The notes under the pieces were generated by a model, which was given only the letters and a program-made list of their open reading frames with translations, had not been told where the DNA came from and ran no database searches. The translations under genes and the position numbers were made by a program. Shown in pieces: positions 11,111 through 21,200 of a stretch of 64,000 nt of DNA (position 1 is its first letter; every line of letters starts with the position of its first letter). This DNA comes from Lactarius indigo (Eukaryota > Basidiomycota > Agaricomycetes > Russulales > Russulaceae): positions 1 to 64,000 of the forward strand of contig JAFKAC010000130.1 of assembly GCA_025766275.1 (NCBI GenBank), given 5' to 3'.

Positions 11111-12388
11111 CACAGGTATCGATAATTCTGTGGTTACTGTTCTTCCGCCTTCCTTCTTCATCGACATCGCTCATACCACCATGCTGGACGATCAATGTCG
11201 TGCCGCACAAGCCTCCCATACCGACTTCTTTGCCAATGCTCGACCCCCCTGTTGCATGACAACTCTGGTCTGTGGTTCCATAACGACCAACTGGCGATTG
11301 TGGATGATCCCTCCCTGAGGAGGGGGGTAATTTGGTCGTTTCACGACCTTATTTCTGCCAGACACCCAGGACAGTCCAACACATTAGCAGCCATCCAAAA
11401 ACATTACTGGTGGCCCAACATGAAAGCAGACATCATTGACTACATTTGCGGCTGTACGAAGTGCCAAGCCAACAAAAATCTCACCACACGCCCACGAATA
11501 CCACTGTCCCCGATCTACCCGGACGACTCGCCCCTCCCATTCAAAACTATCTCCCTTGATTTCATTATGAAATTACCAAAGTCACAAGGTTTTGACACAA
11601 TCTTAACGATCACGGATCAAGGATGCTCAAAGGCAAACATGTTCATACCTTGGAAAGAGATGTATGGGACAGAAGAAGTGGCACAGTTGTACATATGACA
11701 TGTACTCCCACATTACGGACTACCAAGTAAAGTCATATCAGATCGCAATCCTAGGTTCATGGCCACGCTAGCATGAGCATGGTGTTCAGCGTTAGGCATC
11801 CAACAGAACATTAGTTCCACCTATCACCTGCAAACCGATGGACAATCTGAATGAACCAACCAAAAATTGGAACAATACCTCCATATATACACTAACTACC
11901 AACAGGACAATTGGGCACCTATGTTACCCATTGCCCAGTATACTATGAATGCTTGGCCATCTGACACCACATGGAAAATGCTGTTCGAACTCCTCATGGG
12001 GTTTGTACCCACAGTACATCAACTGAAAGGAACCACCACGTCTCCTACCACTGACCAACAACTGGTGGAACTCACAGAAGCCAGAGCAAATGCAAGAGAC
12101 GCCATGTATCGGGTGCAACAACAATGGGTACATGAATCACCGAAGTATCAGCCCTATCAATTAGGTGATAAGGTATGGCTTGAGGCCACAAGCTCAAAAA
12201 CAACGCATCCATCCACAAAGTTAGCACCACAGCGATACAGACCATTTATTGTCCTTCAACGTGCTTCTGATATGGCTTATCACCTACAATTGCCAGTGCA
12301 GTGGAAAATACATAACGTGTTTCACACCAGCTTACTCACACCCTATCGCGAAACATCCATGAATGACCACAAAGAAGAGGCCCCACCG
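11111..12388 (+). pseudogene. A1 integrase remnant
   Basis: This encoded the integrase that inserts cDNA. The zinc-binding HHCC region is at about 11355-11470 (HYWWP, CGCTKCQANKN). The catalytic core follows, with DFIMKLP and TDQG near 11560-11620, then SDRN near 11740 where relatives have SDRD. TGA replaces CGA at 11696 and at about 11851 (within the QSERTN equivalent). The GPY/F module and the HNVFHTSLLTPY block near 12310-12350 lead to the break at 12388, where D1 inserted. The chromodomain continues at 28131. Confidence 0.85.
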
Positions 12389-12971
12389 TGTAACGCCACT
12401 ACAGGGGCGTTAGGTACGACCTGTACCAAGTCAGTCAGATAGACGGTAGTCTAAGCTCAAAGGCTTGACTTCAGATATAATGGTGCACAAGAGTCACAAG
12501 GACGTATGCCACTTGGACTATAGAGGATGGCTAAGATGCGAAGGCCTAGCAAAGGTCGGAAGGTCGAGAGACTCGGTGTCAAGTGTAGTTATTACACAAG
12601 AAGTCTAGTCTACCGTACAAGCTAGGTAGTGCTAGGCTTAAATACTCGTCGTATCGTACTGGACAAAAAGGGGAATAACGCCGTTCCCTATTGGAGAATA
12701 AAAGTGGATCGTAATGGGAATAAAGGGATGTCTGAATCGGGGACAAAGGAGAATCACGCGGGTCTGCGCGTGGTCAGGAAGTGAATGGAAACTAGCACAT
12801 GTCAAGCTTTATCGAAAGATAACAACGATAAGCAAAGCGCGTGATAGGAACCGGGTAAACGTATCGTCTGCGTAGTCATACAGGGCTCATAATATGGGAA
12901 AGGGACGGAGTGGAAAAAGGGAAGGAACGAGTCTGAAGAGTTGAGCAAGGCAGGAATAGAAAATCGTAACA
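12389..12971 (-). repeat. D1 3' LTR
   Basis: 583 bp, TGTAACGCC to CGTAACA. Next to it in element direction lies the polypurine tract GAACGGGGGGTAA (plus coordinates 12972-12985). Compared with the other D1 LTR it differs at nine sites, each a CG to TG or CG to CA change. Confidence 0.95.
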
Positions 12972-13005
12972 TTACCCCCCGTTCAGGCTTGAAGACGCCT
13001 CGACT

Positions 13006-14454
13006 TCAACATTCTGGGTCGACAAGGTCGTAGATGTTGGCGTCCAAGTCATTCTCCGGCCAGGGAGAAATGTCGAGCCGACAGTAGTGTGTTTTGAGAA
13101 AGAGGAAGGGTCCACGTTTGCCACACTTGCGACACATTTCGTACTGCGGGCATCGGATCTCGTCGTGGTTGGCGTCAGTATGAAAGCAACGTCCACACCA
13201 CCTTCCTTGGGTCTGGGCTGCGATTGTCGGTGGTTCAGGGACCGTAAAAGAAGTGGTGGCTTCCGTGGTCACGGCCTGTCGTATACACTCGTCGGCCTGG
13301 TGGGTCGTGATCACTTCCTCGACCATACCTGCTCGTCGAAAGATGCATCGATAAGATTGATGCTCTTGACTCTGGCAGTGACGACAGGCTGGTCGTGGTC
13401 GAGTGGGGCAGTCGCGCACGAGGTGGTGGGGGCTGTTGCAGTGATAGCAACATCGCCGATGAGTTTTGTCAGCGAGGCGAGGGAACTCTAGTGGTCCTCC
13501 ACGTCGCGGGGAGAATGGGATGGCGTAATGAGAGTGATGGAGGGGTGCAGGTAGGGCAGTCATGCGTGCGTATTCATCGCCAATAGTAGCCAACGCCCCT
13601 GCATATTGGAGCCGCCTTTTTGTGCTGGCTAACATCAGATCTACCGTAAGTCGCTCCGACCGTAGCTTGCACGCGTTTTCCTCTAGCTTCTCGCACTTCT
13701 CGTCGATTTCTTTGAGTGCTAAGAGTCCCGTCCGTAGCCTAGTGATTTCGGCAGTAAGCCGTGGCGAGTTCAGCTCGATGAGGGTTTCGTCTAAAGCACA
13801 GGCGCGGATGTCGTGGGGGTCGAAGAACTGCAGCTGTTCTGCCGTGAGGGGGGGTGCCGAGACATTCGGCCTAAGTGACAAGAGGTAGACTTCCTCTCCA
13901 TAGTGGGGTTGCCCGATGCCCATTGTCCCCACTACCTCGGTGAACCCCTTACGATAGTAAATATACTTCGCAGGGTTGGATCCACCGTCTGGTAGTGGGA
14001 TCTGTAATGGGTAGTACTTGGGGGTTCCTGGGGTGTTTGGGAAGAATGGGGCACCAGGGTCGTCTGTGTTGTTGGGGGGAGAGTCGGGTCGGTTATAGTC
14101 AATGGGGGTGTGGACGCGGACTGGGGTAAATGGTTCTAGTGGTGGGGGTGGTGTGGATGACGGGGAGGATGGTGGCGATTGAGGTTGTGGTTCGGGTAAA
14201 GGGGTTGACTGTTGTTGAGGAGGGGGCATTGGGGAGTATTGCCCTTCCTCGGGTGTCGATGGGGTGAGCTCCCCAGGCTCTCGTTCGATGGGAATGGGGT
14301 TGACGATGACGGCATGTTGGGGGGACGGCGGAGGTGACAGTTGGGGGATATCGGAGAGGTCGATGGTGACGATCCCTCGTTCGAGGGCGGCTTCAAGTTG
14401 GGGGTTGCTGAGGACTTGAACGAGGGTGGTGTCTGATACTGGGGTGTCGGTCAT
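13006..14454 (-). CDS. D1 accessory 3' ORF, 482 aa, coiled coil and zinc knuckles
   Basis: An uninterrupted ORF with its own ATG, lying between pol and the 3' LTR; standard Ty3 elements lack it. Residues about 25-150 are Pro/Ser-rich and disordered. Next comes a domain with IPLPDG, YIYYRKG and LTAEITRLR that aligns with the tail of C1 Pol and with the A2 extension. A coiled coil follows at about 230-300. The C-terminal third has Cys/His motifs: CYHCNSPHHLVRDC (classic CCHC knuckle), CRHCQSQEHQSYRC, CGRC...HDEIRC and CRKC...HYC. Knuckles suggest binding to RNA, DNA or Gag; the true role is unknown. It has no stop although gag and pol of the same copy carry four. It may be made from a spliced or internal transcript. 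Confidence 0.8.
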   Translation of the reverse strand: MTDTPVSDTTLVQVLSNPQLEAALERGIVTIDLSDIPQLSPPPSPQHAVIVNPIPIEREPGELTPSTPEEGQYSPMPPPQQQSTPLPEPQPQSPPSSPSSTPPPPLEPFTPVRVHTPIDYNRPDSPPNNTDDPGAPFFPNTPGTPKYYPLQIPLPDGGSNPAKYIYYRKGFTEVVGTMGIGQPHYGEEVYLLSLRPNVSAPPLTAEQLQFFDPHDIRACALDETLIELNSPRLTAEITRLRTGLLALKEIDEKCEKLEENACKLRSERLTVDLMLASTKRRLQYAGALATIGDEYARMTALPAPLHHSHYAIPFSPRRGGPLEFPRLADKTHRRCCYHCNSPHHLVRDCPTRPRPACRHCQSQEHQSYRCIFRRAGMVEEVITTHQADECIRQAVTTEATTSFTVPEPPTIAAQTQGRWCGRCFHTDANHDEIRCPQYEMCRKCGKRGPFLFLKTHYCRLDISPWPENDLDANIYDLVDPEC

Positions 14455-14489
14455 TGTTGGGCTGAGGAGGAATGTGACTGAGGGTGTCC

Positions 14490-15646
14490 TTATATCGTTC
14501 GTCCAGCCCCTTTGGCGGTTGGGTATCGTTGGTAAAAGTCTTTGATGACGTCTGCGGCGTGGGTCATGTTTGTCGCGGGTTCCCAGGTGTTGTCACTTGG
14601 TGGGAATCCTTTCCACTTTACTAGGTAGTGGAGTTTACGCCCTCTTCCTTGTTCCTGGGCGTCTTCAATTCGCTCCACTTCGTACTCCTCTTCTCCTTCA
14701 ATAAGGTCTGGTGGCGGTCGGGTATAGTTTGCGCCATGTATCTCCGTTTCCTTATATGGCGTTAGAAGGTTCGCATGGAATACTGGATGTATCTTCCATG
14801 ATGCCGGAAGCTCTAACTTGTATGAGACGTCTGATAAGACCTTGGAAATTTTGAAGGGTCCGTATCATTTTGGAGCTAGTTTGTTCGTGGGGTAGAAGGT
14901 ACGGAGATTGGTTCCTTCTAACCATACTTGGTCTCCTTGTTGATAAGGTGTGAATCCTGTCTTTCCTCGTTGGGCCATAAGGAGTTGCGCATGCTTGATA
15001 CTATCCTGCACATGTTGTCGGAGTATCAGTAACTCTTCTAATCTCTGATCCACCACGGGGTTGTTTGACGGTTTGGGTGTCCATGTGGTTCGCGGTTCCC
15101 ATCCCATGATGAGTGAAAACGGGGAATGCTTGGTGGTGGCGTTCTTCCATGAATTGTGCGCGAATTGTGCCATGGGTAGTAGTTCTGCCCAATTGTCCTG
15201 TTGTACATTACACCAATGTCGTAGGTATTGTTCTAGCCATTGGTTAGTGCGTTCCGATTGTCCGTCCATTTGGGGATGATACGCTGATGACACGTTTTGC
15301 TGTATTCCTAACGTTTTGCATAGTTGTCTCATGAATGTAGACGTGAATCTTGGGTCTCGGTCTGATATAACCCTTCGGGGTAAGCCATAATGGGGGTAGA
15401 CATATCGGAGATAGAGTTTTGCCACTCCTTCTGACGTTATGGTTTCGTTGCACGGTATGAATATTGCCGCTTTTGAGCAATCATGATCTGTGATGGTGAG
15501 AATCGAATCAAACCCCTTTGATACCGGGAGTTTGACTATGAAGTCCATGGCTACCACCTCAAATGGTTCGGCTGACGGTTCAGTGGTGATGGGAAATAGA
15601 TGGGGTTTCTGTCGGTGGTGATTGATTTTGTTGCTTTGGCACGTTG
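14490..15646 (-). pseudogene. D1 pol, integrase core to chromodomain
   Basis: This is the C-terminal part of D1 Pol, downstream of the C1 insertion. It starts in the middle of integrase: VAMDFIVKLP near 15550, ITDHDCSK near 15480, SDRDPRF near 15350 and QSERTN near 15250 supply the DDE residues. A TGA at 14865-14867 falls where homologues have Arg before YGPF, fitting a CGA to TGA change. Then come the GPY/F module, the HPVFHANLLTPYK block near 14765, and a chromodomain (YEVERI to LVKWKGFPPSDNTWEP) at about 14685-14570. Pol ends with TAA near 14490. The post-chromodomain extension is not fused here; it forms the separate ORF at 13006-14454. Confidence 0.92.
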
Positions 15647-16168
15647 TGTCACGTTTTGGACTTTCGGTACTGTGGTACGATAACTTCTGAGGACCCTTAC
15701 TGTACCGGTTGCAACTACGGCGGTAAGGTAGATTAGTTGCGGACTTACTTACGGCGATACGGTGAGGTGATAGGCGATACGACTGATAGCTGACTGAGCG
15801 GTGCCTTGATGACTCGATACTAGTACAGGTACTAGTAGTATTAGTGTTTGCGATGTTTCTGCGATACGTTGGACGCTACCTTACTGTGACTCATAGCAGC
15901 GCTTGAAAGCCTGCTGACTTGTGTATTTAAACCGTCTTGTGAAGACCAAGATACGCCATCTTGGTCTTCTTGAATCGTCACTTGTTTCTCTTATCTTTCG
16001 ACTTCTCTGCCTCTCGATCTCTCTGCCTTTCGATTTCTCTCTCAACGTACAGTGCACCTTCGAGTGTTCACTATTGCCTACGCTTGGACCTTCGAGTCTT
16101 CAAGACATCCGCTAAGTTGTTACCGCCTCATTGAGCTCAAGTCGAGCTAACGTCGTGGCGACGTTACA
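15647..16168 (+). repeat. C1 5' LTR
   Basis: 522 bp, TGTCACG to ACGTTACA. It carries a TATA box, an 11-bp inverted repeat (AAGACCAAGAT / ATCTTGGTCTT) around the predicted start site, and a pyrimidine-rich leader. Confidence 0.97.
15924..15968 (+). promoter_or_regulatory. C1 TATA box and predicted transcript 5' end
   Basis: TATTTAAA at 15924-15931 is followed 34 nt (first base to first base) later by ATCTTGGTCTT at 15958-15968. That 11-mer is the exact reverse complement of the sequence at the primer-binding position, 16171-16181. In Tf1-type elements the first 11 nt of the RNA are the primer, so the start is predicted at or near 15958. The same spacing (33 nt) occurs in A2 and D1. Confidence 0.75.
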
Positions 16169-16182
16169 TTAAGACCAAGATA
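16169..16182 (+). other. C1 primer-binding site, self-primed type
   Basis: TTAAGACCAAGATA directly follows the 5' LTR. It has no TGG at its start, as a tRNA 3'-CCA primer would require. Bases 16171-16181 pair perfectly with 15958-15968 of the predicted transcript end. C2 (from 30113) and C3 (from 49494, minus) keep the same site. Confidence 0.8.
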
Positions 16183-16187
16183 CCACC

Positions 16188-18230
16188 GTGGCCGTAACAA
16201 CAAGAGACCAGTGGACGAGTTTCCGTCCCTATTCGCTCCCAAGAAGAGGAGAACGCAACGTCCCCACGCGCTTTTTACAAGCTGCTAGTTGGAGGGAAAG
16301 ACAAGAAGAAACCGGATATTTCGTGGAATTCAACGGACCTAGCAGGTTCCGACCAGTTGAGTTCAACTTCGACCATTTGTGTTGGACAGAGGTTGCGTGG
16401 AACCCCATAGATTCCCACTGGGACGTTATACGACCGGCAGGACCCAGATATCAGTGTGACATCGACGCCCGAGAGCTCAATAGCCGAGCAGATTGGGGTC
16501 CCATTGACGGACAAATACGAGAACATTCCACCGGAGAAGTAGTATCAGAAGAAGGGCAAAGCAGCCAAGACGAAAGCGAGGGACGAGAACCCAATCAAAC
16601 GGAGACAAGCGGAGGAGCAATACAGGATCTCCTCATCGAACGAGCTGAGTCCGCGCACATTACAGAACCAGAGCCAATTCACATCCGCTCACCAGCTATC
16701 ATGGCAACCATAACCCGAGCCATGGAAGAAGTCGCAATAGAAGAAGCACGCGTAATACAAGAAGAGGCACGAGAAATCCTCATGCCTATTAACCCCGAGA
16801 CAGGCGTACGCATGACCGCCGACGACGCAGCGATCTTTAGAGCAATAGGCTCAGATCGAGGGGACCCCCCATCTGGGCGACAGCCCGCGCTAGACCTCCC
16901 GCCAGGAGTGGGAGGACCGGGTGGAGACCCGCCACCGCCACCAGGGGGAGGTATCCCATTTGACCTACGACGAACGGAGCCACCAAGAATGCCTCCCGCA
17001 GGACCACCAGGAGGCGGAGGAGGCGGTGGAGGAGGCGGCGGAGATGTCGGAGGAGGGGGACATCATAACGAAAAGCTAACCGGCGAGCCACCTTCCATTT
17101 TTGACGGAGACAGACTCAAAGTCGACCAATTTCTGACACAGTGGCACGTCTACTGGGGCATGAACCTGGACGCCCCTATCATGCGCAACGATTACAGGAG
17201 ATGCCTCCTGTTCCTTTCATACATCAAAGGCGGAGCAGTCAGCGAATGGGTCCTATCGTTCCTGAACTGGCTCAACAGGCAGATACAACGAGGGATTAGT
17301 CCCTATACTCGCGACTTGTGGGACGCCGTGGCCGACGGCTTCAGCCAGCGATTTGAAAATACGCTGGAACGCGAACAGGCACAAGCAATACTAAGGAAGG
17401 GGTTCAAAATGGTTGGCGAAGATATTGATAAGTACGTCAACGACTTCGAACAGCTGGCACGGAAAGCTCATTACCGTCTCAACGAACCACAAACGATCGA
17501 CCTCTTCACGTCGGGGCTACCGAGAGAACTATTCAAGAATGCGTTCCAATTCGACGACCCGATCACGTTTGATGATTGGAAGAGGGCCGTCCTCAAGCGG
17601 CAGAAGAACTACATCCACCTCAAAGCGAGGCTCAACGAATACAAGAACACCCCCACGCAACCAAAGAAGCAGACCGGTAACGCAGGATGGGCACTACCGC
17701 AGAACCTGCCCGCCAATCCCTGGGCTATGGATACCTCGGCGGATCGCGCCAAGGTACGCCTGGCAGGGTCAGAAGACGTAGATTTCAACAAGTTGCCCCA
17801 CCGGGATTGGCAAGCACCGCCATTCCCGCCAAGAGGCGGACCAGGAGTAAGGGGACGAGGGAGAGGAGGCTCGCGACGAGACCTAAGGAACGTCCTTTGT
17901 TATAACTGCGACGCTCCAGGTCACCTCTCACGAAACTGTCCATACCCGCGAAGGCAGAGACAATGGCAGCAGAATGCGCCAACTAGCAGTCGCATGACCG
18001 AAACCACGGGCTACCCTCCGGGTCCCGTGTCGCAATACGAGCCATCGCTGCCGGGACATATGTCACCGGCGCCAAGTACAACACCAATGCCGCAGATCAA
18101 CATGGCAAGCACGAAAACCGCGGGAGAACAAGCCAAGGAGTGGCTCACGCAGGTAGCCAATAGCACGGATGAAGTAAAAGACCTCATCCTTCAGGATCTA
18201 TGGGGGAAAGAGGGTTTTCGGGACGCCTGA
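16188..18230 (+). CDS. gag: C1 Gag polyprotein, non-AUG start
   Basis: Structural protein of the particle, about 680 residues. The frame opens after TAA at 16170-16172 and the chosen start is GTG at 16188 in context ACCACCGTGGCC. No ATG exists in any frame from the predicted transcript start (15958) to 16701, where the first ATG is in frame at residue 172. An N-terminal domain (about 1-120, including GYFVEFN, RPVEFNFDHLCW and WNPIDSHWDV) is shared with D and A elements. Then follow an acidic linker, a Gly/Pro-rich linker (about 225-290), capsid (about 300-480) and CCHC knuckle CYNCDAPGHLSRNC (571-584). Gag ends 12 nt after a slippery heptamer that leads into pol. No lesion is seen. Confidence 0.92.
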   Translation: MAVTTRDQWTSFRPYSLPRRGERNVPTRFLQAASWRERQEETGYFVEFNGPSRFRPVEFNFDHLCWTEVAWNPIDSHWDVIRPAGPRYQCDIDARELNSRADWGPIDGQIREHSTGEVVSEEGQSSQDESEGREPNQTETSGGAIQDLLIERAESAHITEPEPIHIRSPAIMATITRAMEEVAIEEARVIQEEAREILMPINPETGVRMTADDAAIFRAIGSDRGDPPSGRQPALDLPPGVGGPGGDPPPPPGGGIPFDLRRTEPPRMPPAGPPGGGGGGGGGGGDVGGGGHHNEKLTGEPPSIFDGDRLKVDQFLTQWHVYWGMNLDAPIMRNDYRRCLLFLSYIKGGAVSEWVLSFLNWLNRQIQRGISPYTRDLWDAVADGFSQRFENTLEREQAQAILRKGFKMVGEDIDKYVNDFEQLARKAHYRLNEPQTIDLFTSGLPRELFKNAFQFDDPITFDDWKRAVLKRQKNYIHLKARLNEYKNTPTQPKKQTGNAGWALPQNLPANPWAMDTSADRAKVRLAGSEDVDFNKLPHRDWQAPPFPPRGGPGVRGRGRGGSRRDLRNVLCYNCDAPGHLSRNCPYPRRQRQWQQNAPTSSRMTETTGYPPGPVSQYEPSLPGHMSPAPSTTPMPQINMASTKTAGEQAKEWLTQVANSTDEVKDLILQDLWGKEGFRDA

Positions 18231-21200
18231 ACCCGTCAGTCTGGGTGAGGGCTTTACAATGTAATTCTGTAATTGTGACAACGCGCTACCGATCCTTGCG
18301 AATTCCAGTGACTGTCCGAACGAATTACCGAACGACTGAAACAAACGCGTTGGTCGACTCTGGAGCGACCGACAACTTCATCAAGCCAAACATGGCAGCT
18401 CGGGCCGGAATCCCGATACAACCATTACAAACACCCCGAAGAATATGGAATATAGATAATACGGAGAACAAAGCTGGGTTAATCACTCATTACGTTAACC
18501 TCGAAGTAAAAACACGACAACAGATAAAGAAGATGACCTTCCTAGTCACCGACCTTGGGAGTGAAGACATGGTGCTCGGATACCCATGGCTCAGCGCCTT
18601 CGAACCTACCATTAGCTGGGCCACCGCCACCACACATCCGGATGTGCAACCCGTGGTGCTAGCCACAACGGAAGATCTACTCGCGACACCCATTGTTCGC
18701 GCCCTAATCGTTGCTGAAAAGGAGGCTATCGTGCAGGAGTTACACGAAGAAACCTTCGCCCGAGCCACGACCTCGACGGAACTGGCTATATCGGCAAAGC
18801 AGCAGCAAACGGCGGTGGAACTACCTGCGGTATACGCCGATTTCCGCAAACTCTTCGATGAACAGGCCTCGCATCGTTTCCCTCCGGCGAGACCGTGGGA
18901 TCATGCGATTGACTTTAAACCATCAGCACCGGCTGCAATAGACTGCAAAATATACCCCATGACGCAAAAGGAGGAAGGCGAACTCAAAGAATTCTTAGAA
19001 GAGAAGCTTAAACAGGGCTACTTACGCCCTTCTATATCCCCGTACGCGTCATCATTCTTCTTCATTAAAAAGAAGGACGGAAAGCTACGCCCGGTACAGG
19101 ACTATCGGGTCATCAACTCTCACACCATTCGAAACCAATACCCGCTACCGCTTATACAAGATCTCATCCTAGACCTCAGCAACGCCCACATATATACAAA
19201 GCTCGACATCCGATGGGGGTACAACAACATACGCATTCGAGACGGCGATCAGGAAAAAGCCGCATTTAAAACTAAATTTGGCCTTTTTGAACCCACAGTT
19301 ATGTTCTTTGGCCTCACCAACTCCCCGGCGACCTTCCAGGCTATGATGAACCACATCTATCGCAACACGATAGCCAAGCATGAGCGACTGGGCACTACGA
19401 TACGTGTTTATATGGATGACATCGGTATCGCGACTCATTTTGACCACGACCTAGCTGCCCATGTTTCCGCAGTCCGCGATGTGCTGTGTGTCGCGCGCGA
19501 GCACGACCTCTACTTCAAACTCGAGAAGTGTCTATTCCACCAACCGCGAATGGATTACCTGGGGGTAATCCTTGAAAGGGGGGTGACCCGCATGGACCCC
19601 GTAAAAGTTCAAGGCATCACAAACTGGCCCACACCAACAAAAGTCAAAGACGTGCGGTCCTTCCTGGGCTTTTGCAACTTTTACAGACTTTTTATTCGCG
19701 GTTTCGCAACTCACGCCAAACCACTTACCAAACTAACACGAAAAGACGAAGAATGGAGGTGGACCGAGGAGGAAGACAAGGCCTTCAACACCCTGAAACG
19801 TCTCGTAACCGAAGAACCAGTATTGGCACATCCCGTTCTCCAAGACCCGTTCGAACTAGAAGTTGACGCCTCGGGTTACGCGGTGGGAGCTGTACTACTG
19901 CAAAAGAAATCTGACGGAAAACGACACCCCATAGGATACTACTCCGCAACGCTCTCCGAAGCGGAGCGAAATTATGACATTTACGATCTGGAGCTACTCG
20001 CAATCGTCAAGGCTCTGAGAAACTGGAGACCGTTACTAGCCGGAGCACCACACAAAATCAAGATTTACTCCGACCACCTAAACCTACAGTACTGGAAGTC
20101 GCCGCAAAAGATCAGCAGGCGCGTTGCAAGGGAGGTGCTCGAACTCTCCGAATACGATTTTGAGATCCATCATATCAAGGGAAAGAACAACGGAAGAGCC
20201 GATGCGCTGTCGCGGCGACCAGACTACGACCAAGGGGTAGGGGACAACAGCGAAGTAGTAGTGCTCCCCCCGGAAGTATTCGTCCAAACTCTCAACGCGG
20301 CAAGAATGTTGACCCTCAACCCAAACTTACTGCAGCCGCGACATCAGCAAGACGAACAAATAATCAAGATATGGGCAAACTCCCACCAATTGAAGAAGAT
20401 ACAGGGAGAATGGTATAAGGATGGCAGGTTCGTAGTAACTGGACCAGCATCGACACACCGCGTGCTGATTCACGACCATCACGACTTGCCGATACATGGC
20501 CACCCGGGAATCGCAAAAACGCAACGAATCCTGGAGAGGCACTACTGGTGGCCGCGACTGCGGAAGGATGTGTACGAATATGTCCAAGGGTGCGCGGAAT
20601 GCCAACGAAACAAGGTAAACACACGCCCCATACGAGCAGCACTACACCCCATTACGCCAATGATCGATGCGCTCCCCTTTCAAACGGTGGCGATCGATTT
20701 CATCACCAAGCTGCCGACGTCCGAAGGGTACGACAGTATCCTTACTGTCACCGACCACGACTGTAGCAAAGCCTCGGTGTTCATACCGTGCAGAGAAGAA
20801 ATAACCGCAGAAGAAACCGCCGCGCTGTACGTCAGCCATATTTTTAAGCGATTCGGACTACCGCGCAAAATCATCAGTGATCGAGACCCCCGCTTCACAT
20901 CCAAGTTCACAAGAGAAGCGTGTCGAATTTTGGGGGTTCAACAGAACATATCCACGGCGTATCACCCACGCACTGATGGGCAATCGGAGAGGACCAATCA
21001 GTGGTTGGAACAGTACTTGCGCTTCTGGGTGAATGAGCGCCAAGATAACTGGGCCGCGTATCTACCAATAGCCGAATTCGCGCATAACAATTGGCCCCAT
21101 GAACACACGAAGCAATCGCCGTTCCAGCTTCTGATGGGGTACGACCCACAAGCTGATTGGACTGATAAGCCATCTCCTATTCCACAAGTAACCGCGCGAC

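Noticed and set aside
16169..16184. tRNA-primed PBS
   Set aside because: No TGG at the start, and the 11-nt self-complementarity to the LTR explains the site better in three families.
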